This document shows positions 52,088 to 61,795 of a stretch of DNA of 64,000 bases, one piece after another. The DNA lies in the NCBI RefSeq assembly GCF_016745835.1, contig NZ_JAERVL010000001.1:682001-746000 (forward strand). Direction: 5' to 3'. This stretch comes from Caldalkalibacillus salinus (GTDB lineage Bacteria > Bacillota > Bacilli > Caldalkalibacillales > JCM-10596). The notes under the pieces are model-generated. The model saw nothing but the letters and a program-made list of their open reading frames with translations. It had not been told where the DNA came from and ran no database searches. Each line of letters starts with the position of its first letter. The first letter of the stretch is position 1. A program made the translations under genes and the position numbers.

Positions 52088-52780
52088 ATGAAAAAAAGGT
52101 ATGCTTTAGGGTTTATTTTGATTTTAAGCTTCGTGTTAGTGGGTTGTACACCGAATACTGAGGACGCACCAGATCAAATAGAAGAGAACGACAACTCAGC
52201 TGAACAAAACGATGAGAGTGGGACTGAAAACGAAAATGAACTAGAAAGTGACCAAGAGAGTGATCAAGAAGGAGATACGAGTGAGAACGATGCAGAAAAT
52301 GAAGGTCTTGAAGTAGAGACGGGGTCTACTGAGACTGTTACGAGAATGATTGAGGGCATGGAAAACGAGGTTGAAGTGGTCAATTATCATCTCACACAGT
52401 ACGGTATCTCCTATCAGCTAGATACTTTGTTTGGCGAGCCCGAAGTGAATGGTCAATTGATAACCTATACGAACGAACAAGGGACAAGTGAGGTCTCTAT
52501 AGAAATCATGACGGACACATCTTTAGATGAAGCAGTAGAGGAACTTCAAGCGCAATTAGAAACAGGAGATTATGAAGAAAAAGGAAAACTAGAAGACATC
52601 CCGGTAGCAGAAAATGGCCTAGAAGGAAAAATGCAATATGTCGTTTATCCTGTAAGAGGTTTTTATGCTTATGACCTAGCTGACCATGTCCTTGTTATCT
52701 CCTACACATTCCCAGCTGAAGCAGGAGACGGCATGTATCCGTTATTAGAATCGTTGCGTCAATCGATACAAGTGCAATAA
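52088..52780 (+). CDS. Acidic-linker lipoprotein of unknown function
   Basis: 230 residues. Signal peptide with lipobox VLVGC (Cys20), then a ~60-residue low-complexity linker of Asp, Glu, Asn, Gln and Ser, then a ~140-residue globular domain (VVNYHLTQYGISYQLDTLFGEP; VEELQAQLETGDYEEKGKLEDIPV). I do not recognise the domain. The linker would place it beyond the cell wall. GAAAGGAG precedes the ATG. Confidence 0.8.
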   Translation: MKKRYALGFILILSFVLVGCTPNTEDAPDQIEENDNSAEQNDESGTENENELESDQESDQEGDTSENDAENEGLEVETGSTETVTRMIEGMENEVEVVNYHLTQYGISYQLDTLFGEPEVNGQLITYTNEQGTSEVSIEIMTDTSLDEAVEELQAQLETGDYEEKGKLEDIPVAENGLEGKMQYVVYPVRGFYAYDLADHVLVISYTFPAEAGDGMYPLLESLRQSIQVQ

Positions 52781-52828
52781 TTAGAGGTGTTAAACCTACC
52801 TTTGTTCGATTTCTGAATACCAAGATGT

Positions 52829-52856
52829 GCCCTTATTAAAAAATAAGGGCTTTTTT
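52829..52856 (+). terminator. Terminator before the rhamnose operon
   Basis: GCCCTTATT (52829-52837) pairs with AATAAGGGC (52842-52850), followed by a T-run. Confidence 0.92.
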
Positions 52857-52893
52857 GTGCCAAAATGCCTGCTTCGTATAGTGTCCAACTTAT

Positions 52894-52969
52894 TAAACAA
52901 ATACAAAACAATATTAACAAAACTAAAACAAAATATATTAGACACAAACAAATGCATATGTGCTACAAT
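52894..52969 (+). promoter_or_regulatory. Rhamnose operon promoter region with A/C-rich repeats
   Basis: An extended -10 (TGCTACAAT, 52961-52969) lies 44 bp before the aldolase start, and only a weak -35 (TAGACA, 52939-52944) is seen. Upstream, ACAAA-type motifs are repeated several times at 52894-52956 on one strand. DeoR-family repressors often use such direct repeats, so this may be the RhaR operator. Confidence 0.5.
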
Positions 52970-53012
52970 GTAAATATAAAAAAATAAAAACAGAAGAGTT
53001 GGAGGAATCGAT

Positions 53013-55082
53013 GTGGTCAAAAGTTTATGGGATAATGAAGAAGCAAAGCATTTACAAGCAGGGCTGGATGAGCTCGTCTATCGTTCTCATCTACTAGGAC
53101 GTGACCGCTCTGTTTGTAACTTCGGTGGCGGTAATACGTCTATGAAAACGATGGAGAAAGACTTCCGCGGTCGCGAAGTCGAGGTCATGTGGGTGAAAGG
53201 GAGTGGTTCAGACCTCGCCACAATGGAAGCAAAGCATTTTACAGGCTTACGCATGGACGATATCCGACCCTTGCTAGAAAGAGAGGATATGTCAGATGAG
53301 GAAATGGTAGACTATCTATCGCATTGTATGATAGACAGCAAGCACCCACGTTCATCGATTGAGACACTATTACATGCGTTTCTACCCTTTAAGCATGTGG
53401 ATCACACACACCCAGACGCCATCATTAGCTTATGTTGTTCTGATCAAGGACGTCAATTAGCAGAAGAGATCTTTGGCTCTCGTTTCGTATGGGTACCGTA
53501 TGTCCGACCAGGCTTTAAACTATCTAAAATGTTAGCTGAGGCCGTTCAAAACAACCCTGAAGCAGAACTTGTCCTTATGGAGAAGCACGGCCTTGTGACT
53601 TGGGGAGAGACAGCCGAAGAAAGCTATGAACAAACCATCGCTGTGATTAACGAGGCTGAAGCGTACATCAACGAAAAGCGGACACAGGACAACGCCTTTG
53701 GCGGACAAAAATATGAGGCTTTACCGCAAGAAAAGCGTCAAAAAGTACTCGCAGACATCCTACCGGTTATTCGAGGGGCCGTAAGTGAACAAAAGAACAT
53801 GCTGCTCACGTATGCTGACGATGAAGACGTATTGCAGTTTGTCAATAGCAAGGACGCTCAAACACTGTCTCAGGTCGGAGCTGCTTGTCCAGATCATCTC
53901 GTGCATACGAAGCGTGTCCCGCTATATATCGATTGGGACCCACAGACACAGAGTGTAAACGAACTGACTGATCTGATTAGAAAAAGGGTAAGCGACTACA
54001 TACGAGACTATGAACAGTATTTTGAACGAAACAAAAATGAAGGAGACACGATGTTTGAGCCGGCGCCACGCGTTATTCTCATTCCGGGGATAGGCATGGT
54101 CAACTCAGGGAAAAACCTCAAAATGGCTCACATCAGTGGAGATCTCTATCATCGTGCGATCGCTGTCATGAAGGGGGCCACTGCGCTCGGCCACTTTGTG
54201 TCGCTTAATGAAAATGAATCGTACAACATTGAATACTGGCCCCTTGAGCTATATAAGTTAAGCTTAGCCCCACCAGAAGCCGCATTCTCCCGTAAGGTGG
54301 CTTTCGTGACTGGCGGTGCCGGTGGGATCGGCGGTGCCACTTGTGAGCATCTAGTCAGTGAAGGCGCGCATGTCATTATCGCTGATCTTAATGAAGAAGG
54401 GGCTCAAGAAAAGGCTCAGGAGATCAACCGCAAGTATGGGGCTGATAGAGCTATGGCCGTTAAGATGGATGTGACCCAAGAGGCACAAGTCCAGAAAGCG
54501 TTTCAACAAGCGACTCTACACTATGGTGGTGTCGATATCGTGGTCAATAACGCGGGATTAGCCACTTCCAGTCCGATAGAGGAAACGTCTTTGCAGGAAT
54601 GGCAGTTAAACATGGATGTCTTAGGCACTGGTTACTTCCTCGTTGCACGTGAGGCTTTTAAGCACATGAAAGCGCAAGGGGTCGGGGGGAATATGGTCTT
54701 TGTCGGATCCAAAAACTCAGTCTATGCAGGGAAGAATGCGTCAGCGTATAGCGCAGCGAAGGCCTTAGAGACTCATCTCGCTCGTTGTATTGCTGCAGAA
54801 GGTGGTCAGTACGGCATCAGGGTGAACGCCGTTCTTCCAGACGCTGTGTTACAAGGGTCAGCCATTTGGGACTCCTCCTGGAGACATGAGCGTGCTGCGG
54901 CGTACGGGATTGAACCGGATGAGCTAGAAGAACATTATCGTAAAAGAACGGCATTGCAGGTCAATGTGTATCCCCACGACATTGCTGAAGCGATCGCCTA
55001 CTTTGCTTCTTCCAAAGCGGAAAAGACAACAGGCTGCATGCTCACGGTCGATGGCGGTGTCCCTGCCGCTTTTACAAGATAG
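53013..55082 (+). CDS. rhaEW: Bifunctional rhamnulose-1-phosphate aldolase / L-lactaldehyde dehydrogenase
   Basis: 689 residues in two domains. Residues ~1-420 form a class II aldolase (VCNFGGGNTSMKTM; WVKGSGSDLATM; FKHVDHTHPDAIISL with Zn-binding His). Residues ~425-689 form a short-chain dehydrogenase (VAFVTGGAGGIGGATCEHL; IVVNNAGLATSSP; catalytic Tyr-Lys in YSAAKALE). The aldolase would split rhamnulose-1-phosphate to dihydroxyacetone phosphate and L-lactaldehyde, and the dehydrogenase would oxidise the aldehyde towards L-lactate. The GTG start follows GGAGG at 7 nt; an out-of-frame ATG lies 2 bp earlier. First gene of the rhamnose operon. Confidence 0.95.
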   Translation: MVKSLWDNEEAKHLQAGLDELVYRSHLLGRDRSVCNFGGGNTSMKTMEKDFRGREVEVMWVKGSGSDLATMEAKHFTGLRMDDIRPLLEREDMSDEEMVDYLSHCMIDSKHPRSSIETLLHAFLPFKHVDHTHPDAIISLCCSDQGRQLAEEIFGSRFVWVPYVRPGFKLSKMLAEAVQNNPEAELVLMEKHGLVTWGETAEESYEQTIAVINEAEAYINEKRTQDNAFGGQKYEALPQEKRQKVLADILPVIRGAVSEQKNMLLTYADDEDVLQFVNSKDAQTLSQVGAACPDHLVHTKRVPLYIDWDPQTQSVNELTDLIRKRVSDYIRDYEQYFERNKNEGDTMFEPAPRVILIPGIGMVNSGKNLKMAHISGDLYHRAIAVMKGATALGHFVSLNENESYNIEYWPLELYKLSLAPPEAAFSRKVAFVTGGAGGIGGATCEHLVSEGAHVIIADLNEEGAQEKAQEINRKYGADRAMAVKMDVTQEAQVQKAFQQATLHYGGVDIVVNNAGLATSSPIEETSLQEWQLNMDVLGTGYFLVAREAFKHMKAQGVGGNMVFVGSKNSVYAGKNASAYSAAKALETHLARCIAAEGGQYGIRVNAVLPDAVLQGSAIWDSSWRHERAAAYGIEPDELEEHYRKRTALQVNVYPHDIAEAIAYFASSKAEKTTGCMLTVDGGVPAAFTR

Positions 55083-55184
55083 GTTAAAAAGCTTGAAGGG
55101 TTATAAAAAGATAGATGAGTCGCACATAGAATCGCGATGATGATCATTCAGATGATTATGATTCAATAGAAAGGGTGGGTGGCA

Positions 55185-56405
55185 TTGTTAGATCAACAAT
55201 ATGCTTTATTCGAGGCACAACAGAACCAAAGAGGCATAGATTTGGAAACGGTGAAAACAAAATTGAAAGCGCTAAAAATCGAAACCCCGTCTTGGGGCTA
55301 CGGTGATTCGGGAACAAGGTTTAAGGTTTTCCAGCAAGAAGGGGTACCGAGAGACCCCTTCGAAAAATTCGAAGATGCAGCCCAAGTCCATCGGTTTACG
55401 GGGATTGCACCATCCGTGGCGGTGCATATCCCTTGGGACAAGGTGGAGGATTACAGTCAATTAAAGCGACATGCGGCAGACCTCGGCGTGTCCATCGGTG
55501 CGGTCAATCCCAATTTATTTCAGGATGACGATTACAAGTTCGGCAGTGTCACCAACGCCGATCCCCATATTCGTCGTAAGGCCACCGAGCATTTACTAGA
55601 ATGTGTGGACATTGCTAGAGAAGTGGATTCTAAGCTCTTAAGCCTATGGTTTGCAGACGGTACGAACTATCCGGGGCAAGCGAACTTTCGTCACAGAAAG
55701 CACTGGATGCAAGAATGCCTGACGGACATGTACCAAGCGTTGGATGAAGACATGCGTATGCTGATTGAATATAAATTCTTTGAGCCGGCGTTCTACCATA
55801 CAGACCTAGCCGATTGGGGTATGTCATACAATATGGCGCTTAAGCTAGGACCACAAGCGGAAGTCTTAGTGGATACCGGACATCACCCACAAGGGACGAA
55901 TATTGAGCATATTGTGGCTTACTTATTGGATGAGAAACGCCTAGGGGGGTTTCATTTTAACAGTCGTAAGTACGCCGATGATGATCTGATCGTGGCGGCA
56001 CATGATCCGTACGAAATTTTCTTAATTCTCTATCAAATTATTGAAGCAGAGAACGACGCTGATCCTGAAGTGGCTCAGACGGCACAGCATATCGCGTACA
56101 TGCTCGATCAGTGTCATAACCTTGAACCGAAAATCCCCGCCATGATCCGTTCCATCCTTAACGTTCAAACCTTATACGCCAAAGCGTTACTCGTGAATCT
56201 AGATGAGGTCAGGGACGCTCAAGCGAAACAAGATGTTCTCGCAGCTGAACAAGCTGTACGCCAAGCGTTCGAGTTTGATGTGTTGCCCCTTTTACAAGTG
56301 GTTCGTGAAGAGATGGGCGTCCCCGTTGACCCTATGAAGGCGTATCAAGAGAGTGGTCATGCCAATGCCATACTGTCTCGTGGAAAAGGCGGTGCCAGCT
56401 GGTGA
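55185..56405 (+). CDS. rhaI: L-rhamnose isomerase
   Basis: 406 residues, a TIM-barrel sugar isomerase of the RhaI branch rather than E. coli RhaA. Metal-binding residues are likely in IEYKFFEPAFYHTD, VDTGHHPQGTNIEH and GGFHFNSRKYADDD. It converts L-rhamnose to L-rhamnulose in the cytoplasm. The start is set at TTG 55185, 6 nt after GGGTGG; the GTG at 55179 is inside that site. Its stop overlaps the rhaB start. Confidence 0.93.
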   Translation: MLDQQYALFEAQQNQRGIDLETVKTKLKALKIETPSWGYGDSGTRFKVFQQEGVPRDPFEKFEDAAQVHRFTGIAPSVAVHIPWDKVEDYSQLKRHAADLGVSIGAVNPNLFQDDDYKFGSVTNADPHIRRKATEHLLECVDIAREVDSKLLSLWFADGTNYPGQANFRHRKHWMQECLTDMYQALDEDMRMLIEYKFFEPAFYHTDLADWGMSYNMALKLGPQAEVLVDTGHHPQGTNIEHIVAYLLDEKRLGGFHFNSRKYADDDLIVAAHDPYEIFLILYQIIEAENDADPEVAQTAQHIAYMLDQCHNLEPKIPAMIRSILNVQTLYAKALLVNLDEVRDAQAKQDVLAAEQAVRQAFEFDVLPLLQVVREEMGVPVDPMKAYQESGHANAILSRGKGGASW

Positions 56406-57892
56406 GTGTGCTAGCCTTTGATTTAGGTGCGAGCAGTGGACGTGCGTTAATCGGAGAGATTCAAGGCGACCAGCTGGTCATTGAAGAAATCCATCGCTTC
56501 TCTAATGACCCCGTGCAGGTGGGGAACCGCCTGCATTGGGACATTTTACGCCTGTATCACGAAATCAAGCAAGGCATAGTCAAAGCCAAATGGCGAGGTG
56601 AGGAGCTTGACAGTATCGCCATCGATTCTTGGGCGGTGGATTTTGGGTTACTTGATGCGAGTGGAGAGCTGCTGTGTAACCCCTATCACTACCGGGATCA
56701 CCATACCAACGGCGTGATGGAGGAGGTCCACGCCCAACTCGGTAAGCAAAAGATTTTTGCTCAAACCGGCATTCAATTTTTACCGTTTAATACAATCTAT
56801 CAGTTGGTGGCGATGAAAAACGCTCAGGCGTCCGTACTCTCGTCAGCGGATGCTTTGCTCATGATCCCCGACCTCTTACGCTACTTCCTGACGGGGGAAC
56901 GAAAGTCCGAGTTCACGAATGCGACAACAACCCAACTCTTTAATCCGACGACCATGGATTGGGATGACGACCTCTTGAAAGCGCTTGATCTCCCTGTTCA
57001 CCTCTTTGGTGAAGTGGTCCAGCCTGGCACCGTTGTGGGCACCTTACACGAAGCGGTGTGTCAAGAGCTGGATGTGCCTGCCACGCCCGTGATTGCAACC
57101 ACGGAGCATGATACCGCCGCAGCTGTAGCTGGCGTCCCCGCTCATGATCAAGATTTTGCTTACCTCAGTTGTGGGACTTGGTCTCTGATGGGAACCGAAG
57201 TCGATACGCCCGTATTGAACGAGCAAGCCTTAGAATGGAATTTTACCAATGAAGGGGGCGTTGGCGATACGTACCGCCTACTGAAAAACATCATGGGGCT
57301 GTGGATTGTCCAAGAATGTAAACGCGCATGGGAAAAAGAAGGGGCCAAGCTCAGTTACACTGAACTCATGGAGCAGGCCAAAGGGGCTCCGGCATTTCAA
57401 GCCTTTATCGACCCAGATGATTTACAGTTCTTAAACCCGTCTCACATGCCAAAGCAAATAGAGCAGTACTGCCAGCAAACGAATCAGCAGACACCACAAA
57501 CGAAAGGTCATATGATTCGCATTGTGTTAGAAAGTCTCGCACTGAAATACCGTTTCGTGCTCGAAAGAACGGAACAATTGTCCCATAAGCATTTTTCAGG
57601 GCTACATGTCGTCGGCGGCGGTATTAACAACACGTTGTTATGCCAGTTCACGGCAAACGCCATTGCCAGACCTGTTTGGGCGGGACCGACAGAAGCGAGC
57701 GGCATAGGGAATGTGGTGGTGCAATACATCGCCCTTGGTAAGCTAAAGGATATCCACGAGGCTAGAGCACTCATTCGCCGTTCCATCCCCATCCAGACCT
57801 ATGAACCACGAGAAACAGCCACTTGGCATCAGGCTTACGAGACATTTTGTGATATGATAAAAGTAAAATATACTATGTCCGATTATGGTTAG
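56402..57892 (+). CDS. rhaB: Rhamnulokinase
   Basis: 496 residues of the FGGY kinase family: VLAFDLGASSGRALIGE at the start, AIDSWAVDFGLLD, ATTEHDTAAAVAGVP (with the catalytic Asp) and LHVVGGGINNTLLCQFTANA near the C-terminus. It phosphorylates rhamnulose. GTG start, overlapping the isomerase stop by 4 bp, with AAAGGCGG 8 nt upstream. Confidence 0.95.
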   Translation: MSVLAFDLGASSGRALIGEIQGDQLVIEEIHRFSNDPVQVGNRLHWDILRLYHEIKQGIVKAKWRGEELDSIAIDSWAVDFGLLDASGELLCNPYHYRDHHTNGVMEEVHAQLGKQKIFAQTGIQFLPFNTIYQLVAMKNAQASVLSSADALLMIPDLLRYFLTGERKSEFTNATTTQLFNPTTMDWDDDLLKALDLPVHLFGEVVQPGTVVGTLHEAVCQELDVPATPVIATTEHDTAAAVAGVPAHDQDFAYLSCGTWSLMGTEVDTPVLNEQALEWNFTNEGGVGDTYRLLKNIMGLWIVQECKRAWEKEGAKLSYTELMEQAKGAPAFQAFIDPDDLQFLNPSHMPKQIEQYCQQTNQQTPQTKGHMIRIVLESLALKYRFVLERTEQLSHKHFSGLHVVGGGINNTLLCQFTANAIARPVWAGPTEASGIGNVVVQYIALGKLKDIHEARALIRRSIPIQTYEPRETATWHQAYETFCDMIKVKYTMSDYG

Positions 57893-57907
57893 AAAGAAGG
57901 GTCGAAC

Positions 57908-58699
57908 ATGCTTGTTGCAGAACGTTATGAAAAAATCGTACAACTCGTCGATGAAAAAGGCAGTATCCGTGTTTCCGAATTAAGTGAGATTTTTGGCGTC
58001 ACCGAGGAGACCGTACGTCGGGATCTCGACAACCTTGAAAAAGAGGGCAGATTACGCCGTAGTCATGGTGGCGCTGTTTCCGTAAAGGATAAGCAGTCTG
58101 AGATTCCTTACTTTGAACGCGAGATTAAAAACGTGGATGAAAAACAAAAAATTGCCCAAGAAGCGGTTCATCATATTCAAGAAAATGACCGTATTATCCT
58201 TGATGCCAGTTCTACAGCATGGTATATGGCCAAGGCACTGCCTGACATTCCACTGACCGTCCTGACCAACTCGATCAAGGTGGCCATGGAATTGAGTCAC
58301 AAGGCTAAGATTGAAGTCATTTCAACGGGCGGGAGCTTGAGTAAAAAATCTCTATCTTATATTGGCCCTTTAGCCGAACGGTCCTTAGACCTCTACCACG
58401 TTGATAAAACCTTCGTGTCGTGCCAAGGCGTTCATATCGAGAGAGGGATTAGTGAATCCAATGAGCTCCAAGCACGCTTAAAGCAGAAAATGATTGAATT
58501 GGCTGATCAAGTGATTCTTCTAGCCGACTATAGTAAGTTCGGTGTACAGTCCTTCACTCAAGTCACGGACTGGACTCATATCGATACGCTGATCACAGAC
58601 GCTAGAACCAAGCAAGAGGATCTGCAAGCGTTAGAAGAGTTAAGGGTACAGACACAGCGTTTAAAGGGATCGTCAGAAGACTCGTCAGTCAGTTCATAA
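57908..58699 (+). CDS. rhaR: DeoR-family regulator of the rhamnose genes
   Basis: 263 residues. The N-terminal DeoR helix-turn-helix is IRVSELSEIFGVTEETVRRDLDNLEKEGRLRRSHGGAV, and the C-terminal sugar-phosphate-sensing domain includes DRIILDASSTAWYMAKAL and LSYIGPLAERSLDLYHVDKTF. It probably represses the operon and is relieved by rhamnulose-1-phosphate or a related metabolite. AGAAGGG precedes the ATG, 15 bp after rhaB. Confidence 0.92.
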   Translation: MLVAERYEKIVQLVDEKGSIRVSELSEIFGVTEETVRRDLDNLEKEGRLRRSHGGAVSVKDKQSEIPYFEREIKNVDEKQKIAQEAVHHIQENDRIILDASSTAWYMAKALPDIPLTVLTNSIKVAMELSHKAKIEVISTGGSLSKKSLSYIGPLAERSLDLYHVDKTFVSCQGVHIERGISESNELQARLKQKMIELADQVILLADYSKFGVQSFTQVTDWTHIDTLITDARTKQEDLQALEELRVQTQRLKGSSEDSSVSS

Positions 58700-58807
58700 T
58701 CTGTCAGCAGTCATATCATAGTCTATCAGATATCAGTCATGTCATCGTTCGTCAGATAATAGAAAAAGAAATAAGGCATATGGAAGAGAAGAGGAGGGTG
58801 AGCATGA

Positions 58808-59548
58808 ATGAAAGTGTCTCTATTTATCACTTGCCTCTCGGATAGTATTTATCCGCGAGTGGGAGAAGCCATCGTACGTCTATTAGCCCGTTACGGTGTT
58901 AAAGTGGACTTTCCAAACGTACAAACGTGCTGTGGCCAGCCTGCGTTCAACAGCGGCTATTGGCATGAAGCACGGCACTCAGCTAAGACCATCCTAGACG
59001 CGTTTGATGATAGCGACTTTGTTCTTTCTCCTTCCGGGTCGTGTACGGGCATGGTCCAACATTATTATCCTAAGCTATTTGAAAACGACCCGGTTTATCT
59101 GGAGAAAGCGAACCGCCTGGTGAGCAAGACGTATGAGTTTTCTCAGTTTATGGTGCAGGTCTTAGGCGTTGAAGATGTGGGGGCGACCTATCCACACAAG
59201 GTCACTTATCATCCTTCTTGTCATGGTAGTCGCTTGTTAGGCGTTAAGGAAGAGCCGCTCACGCTCATACAGCGCGTGAACAGCCTTGAATTGCTCCCCT
59301 TACCTTTTGCTGAGGATTGTTGCGGTTTTGGCGGCACGTTCGCCGTAAAGATGTCAGATATCTCAGGGGCGATGGTCGCTGAGAAGGTCGATCATATTCT
59401 AGAAACGGAAGCTGAAGTGCTCGTCGGTCTCGATATGGGCTGCTTGATGAATATATCAGGTCATCTTCATTATCGGGGACAACCGATCAAAGTGATGCAC
59501 TTAGCTGAACTGCTCTATGAGGGGGTGAAGGAAGCGTATGGCACCTAA
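58808..59548 (+). CDS. lutA: L-lactate oxidation protein LutA
   Basis: 246 residues with two CCG-type Cys-rich motifs (NVQTCCGQPAFNSGY and AEDCCGFGGTFAVK) that bind an iron-sulfur cluster, and the conserved SGSCTGM and YHPSCHGSR. It is part of the LutABC complex that oxidises L-lactate to pyruvate at the membrane. The ATG at 58808 is 9 nt after GGAGGG; the ATG at 58804 is out of frame. Overlaps lutB. Confidence 0.95.
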   Translation: MKVSLFITCLSDSIYPRVGEAIVRLLARYGVKVDFPNVQTCCGQPAFNSGYWHEARHSAKTILDAFDDSDFVLSPSGSCTGMVQHYYPKLFENDPVYLEKANRLVSKTYEFSQFMVQVLGVEDVGATYPHKVTYHPSCHGSRLLGVKEEPLTLIQRVNSLELLPLPFAEDCCGFGGTFAVKMSDISGAMVAEKVDHILETEAEVLVGLDMGCLMNISGHLHYRGQPIKVMHLAELLYEGVKEAYGT

Positions 59549-61055
59549 GGGAGAGACGGTAAAAGACCGAGCGCAAGTGGCACTGAATGACGAGTTTTTA
59601 AGAAATGCCGTTAAATTCACGACTGAGAAATTACGCAAAGGTAAAAAGTCAGCGTCAGAAGAACACGGGAACTGGGAGGCGTGGCGTGAACGCGGACGTC
59701 AAATCCGTCTCCATACGATTGCACACTTAGATTACTATCTCAATCAGTTTGTCGAGCATGCGCGCGCTCAGGGCGTTCATGTCCATTTCGCAGAAACGGG
59801 TCAAGAGGCAGCCGACATCACGATGAAGATTGCGGAGCACAAACAAGCGGAAACAGTTGTCAAGTCAAAATCAATGGTTTCCGAAGAAATCCATATCAAT
59901 GAGGCGTTCGAAAAGGAAGGGATAGCATCAGTTGAGACGGATTTAGGAGAATATATTATCCAATTGGCTCACGAAGCACCGTCCCATATTATCATCCCTG
60001 CTATACATAAGAACCGGTATCAGGTCGCTGAACTGTTATCGAAGGAGGCAGGAGAAGAATTGCCACCTGAAACAACGGCCCTGGCCGGTTTTGCTCGCAA
60101 AAAACTGCGTGAAAAATTCCTAGAAGCGGATATCGGGATGACGGGGTGTAATTTTGCTATAGCCGAGAGTGGGTCCATGATCCTCTTTGAAAATGAAGGG
60201 AATGCGAGAATGGTGAGCACGGTACCGAAAACCCAGATCACGTTAATGGGAATGGAGCGTATTATTCCCACATGGGATGACCTAGAAGTGATGGCCACGC
60301 TCCTCCCTCGATCGGCCACAGGACAAAAGCTGACTGTGTACATGTCAGGGATCACGGGTCCCAAACGTGCTCAAGATGGCGACGGCCCAGAAGAGATGCA
60401 TGTCATTATACTAGACAACGGAAGATCCCATCAATTAGGCGATCCAGAATTTCAAGAATTATTAAACTGTATTCGTTGTGGGGCCTGTCTGAATGCTTGT
60501 CCTGTGTATCGCCATATCGGCGGTCATTCCTACGGTAGTACCTATAGTGGCCCTATCGGAGCCGTACTGACGCCTGCCCTCAATCAAAATGTAGCCGAGT
60601 GGGACGACATTGCTAATGCGTCTAGCTTGTGTGGCGCTTGTTATGAAGCTTGTCCCGTAAAAATACCGCTCCATGATATGTTAGTGTACTTACGTCGTAG
60701 AAAAGCGGAAGCCGGTCATACCCCCTTGTCAGAACGAGCAGGATTCAAAGGCTATCAGTATGTCATGGGCAACCATAAACGGTTCAGCCGCGCATTAAAG
60801 GCTGGTAGGGTAGGGCAAAAGACGGTGCTCAAAGATGGTCGGAGCAAGTTGAACCTTGGGCCGCTCAAAGCGTGGACCGCCTATAGGCATGCCCCGTCTA
60901 TACATCAACAGTCTTTCCGTGAGTCGTGGGCATCACTGGACTTAGATGTCCAAGAGGAGTTAAGAGAGATGGACCCAGATATCCAAGCGAGGATGGATAA
61001 AGTGAAAGCGGCACAAGAGCAAAAGCATGGGAAAGGAGAGACCTCCCATGAGTAA
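59538..61055 (+). CDS. lutB: L-lactate oxidation protein LutB (two [4Fe-4S] clusters)
   Basis: 505 residues. The N-terminal LUD domain (VVKSKSMVSEEIHINEAFE; GMTGCNFAIAESGSMILFENEGNAR) is followed by two ferredoxin motifs (CIRCGACLNACPVY and CGACYEACPVKIP). It is the main electron-transfer subunit of LutABC. Starts 11 bp inside the lutA end and overlaps lutC. Confidence 0.95.
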   Translation: MAPKGETVKDRAQVALNDEFLRNAVKFTTEKLRKGKKSASEEHGNWEAWRERGRQIRLHTIAHLDYYLNQFVEHARAQGVHVHFAETGQEAADITMKIAEHKQAETVVKSKSMVSEEIHINEAFEKEGIASVETDLGEYIIQLAHEAPSHIIIPAIHKNRYQVAELLSKEAGEELPPETTALAGFARKKLREKFLEADIGMTGCNFAIAESGSMILFENEGNARMVSTVPKTQITLMGMERIIPTWDDLEVMATLLPRSATGQKLTVYMSGITGPKRAQDGDGPEEMHVIILDNGRSHQLGDPEFQELLNCIRCGACLNACPVYRHIGGHSYGSTYSGPIGAVLTPALNQNVAEWDDIANASSLCGACYEACPVKIPLHDMLVYLRRRKAEAGHTPLSERAGFKGYQYVMGNHKRFSRALKAGRVGQKTVLKDGRSKLNLGPLKAWTAYRHAPSIHQQSFRESWASLDLDVQEELREMDPDIQARMDKVKAAQEQKHGKGETSHE

Positions 61056-61791
61056 AGATCCTTTTTATCAAGATTTAGCGTCACGTTCACAACAGAAACA
61101 AGAAACGTTCATGCAGCATATTGCCCAGCGCTTAGGTCGGCCAAAAGTAACGGAAGCACCGGCACACCCGTACCAAGGCGCACCCGATTTCTGGCAAACG
61201 CATGAGTTAGATCTGGAGGAACGTTTAACCCTTTTGACAGACAATTGGCAACAGGTAGGCGGACACGCCCAACGGTGTCCAGACCTCTCAACAGCGCAAT
61301 CCTATATCGTTCAAACGGCGCAGGAGATGAAAGCCAAACACATCATTCGTCACCAGCACCCAACTCTCAATGATCTTGGTTTAGAGGATGCTCTCCTTGA
61401 CTGTGACTGGACGGTTTGGAACGGTCAAGAAGCGGAGAGAGGACATTTACTATCCAAGGCGGCGGGGGCAGATGTGGGGGTTGTGGTCGCCGATTACGCT
61501 GTCGCAACAACAGGCTCAGTGGTCCTCATGTCAGATCCATTTAAAGGGCGTTCCGTCAGTCTACTTCCGACGGCGTTAATGATACTGATCCCAGCGAGCG
61601 TGGTCAAAACTCGCTTAGGAGAAGTGATGACAGACATTAGCCAGTACCATCCGGAGACGATGCCAGCTGGGATTCATTTTATCTCAGGGCCTAGTCGTTC
61701 AGCGGATATAGAGAATGACCTGACGATTGGGGTTCACGGCCCCGGTGTCGTTCATGCACTGGTGGTAGAAGATATATCATTCGACGTATAG
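61048..61791 (+). CDS. lutC: L-lactate oxidation protein LutC
   Basis: 247 residues, LUD-domain subunit (GVVVADYAVATTGSVVLMSD; FISGPSRSADIENDLTIGVHGPG). The ATG at 61048 follows GGAGAG; an earlier in-frame ATG at 61027 lies before that site. It completes the lut operon directly downstream of rhamnose catabolism, linking L-lactate from L-lactaldehyde to pyruvate. Confidence 0.95.
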   Translation: MSKDPFYQDLASRSQQKQETFMQHIAQRLGRPKVTEAPAHPYQGAPDFWQTHELDLEERLTLLTDNWQQVGGHAQRCPDLSTAQSYIVQTAQEMKAKHIIRHQHPTLNDLGLEDALLDCDWTVWNGQEAERGHLLSKAAGADVGVVVADYAVATTGSVVLMSDPFKGRSVSLLPTALMILIPASVVKTRLGEVMTDISQYHPETMPAGIHFISGPSRSADIENDLTIGVHGPGVVHALVVEDISFDV

Positions 61792-61795
61792 ACTA

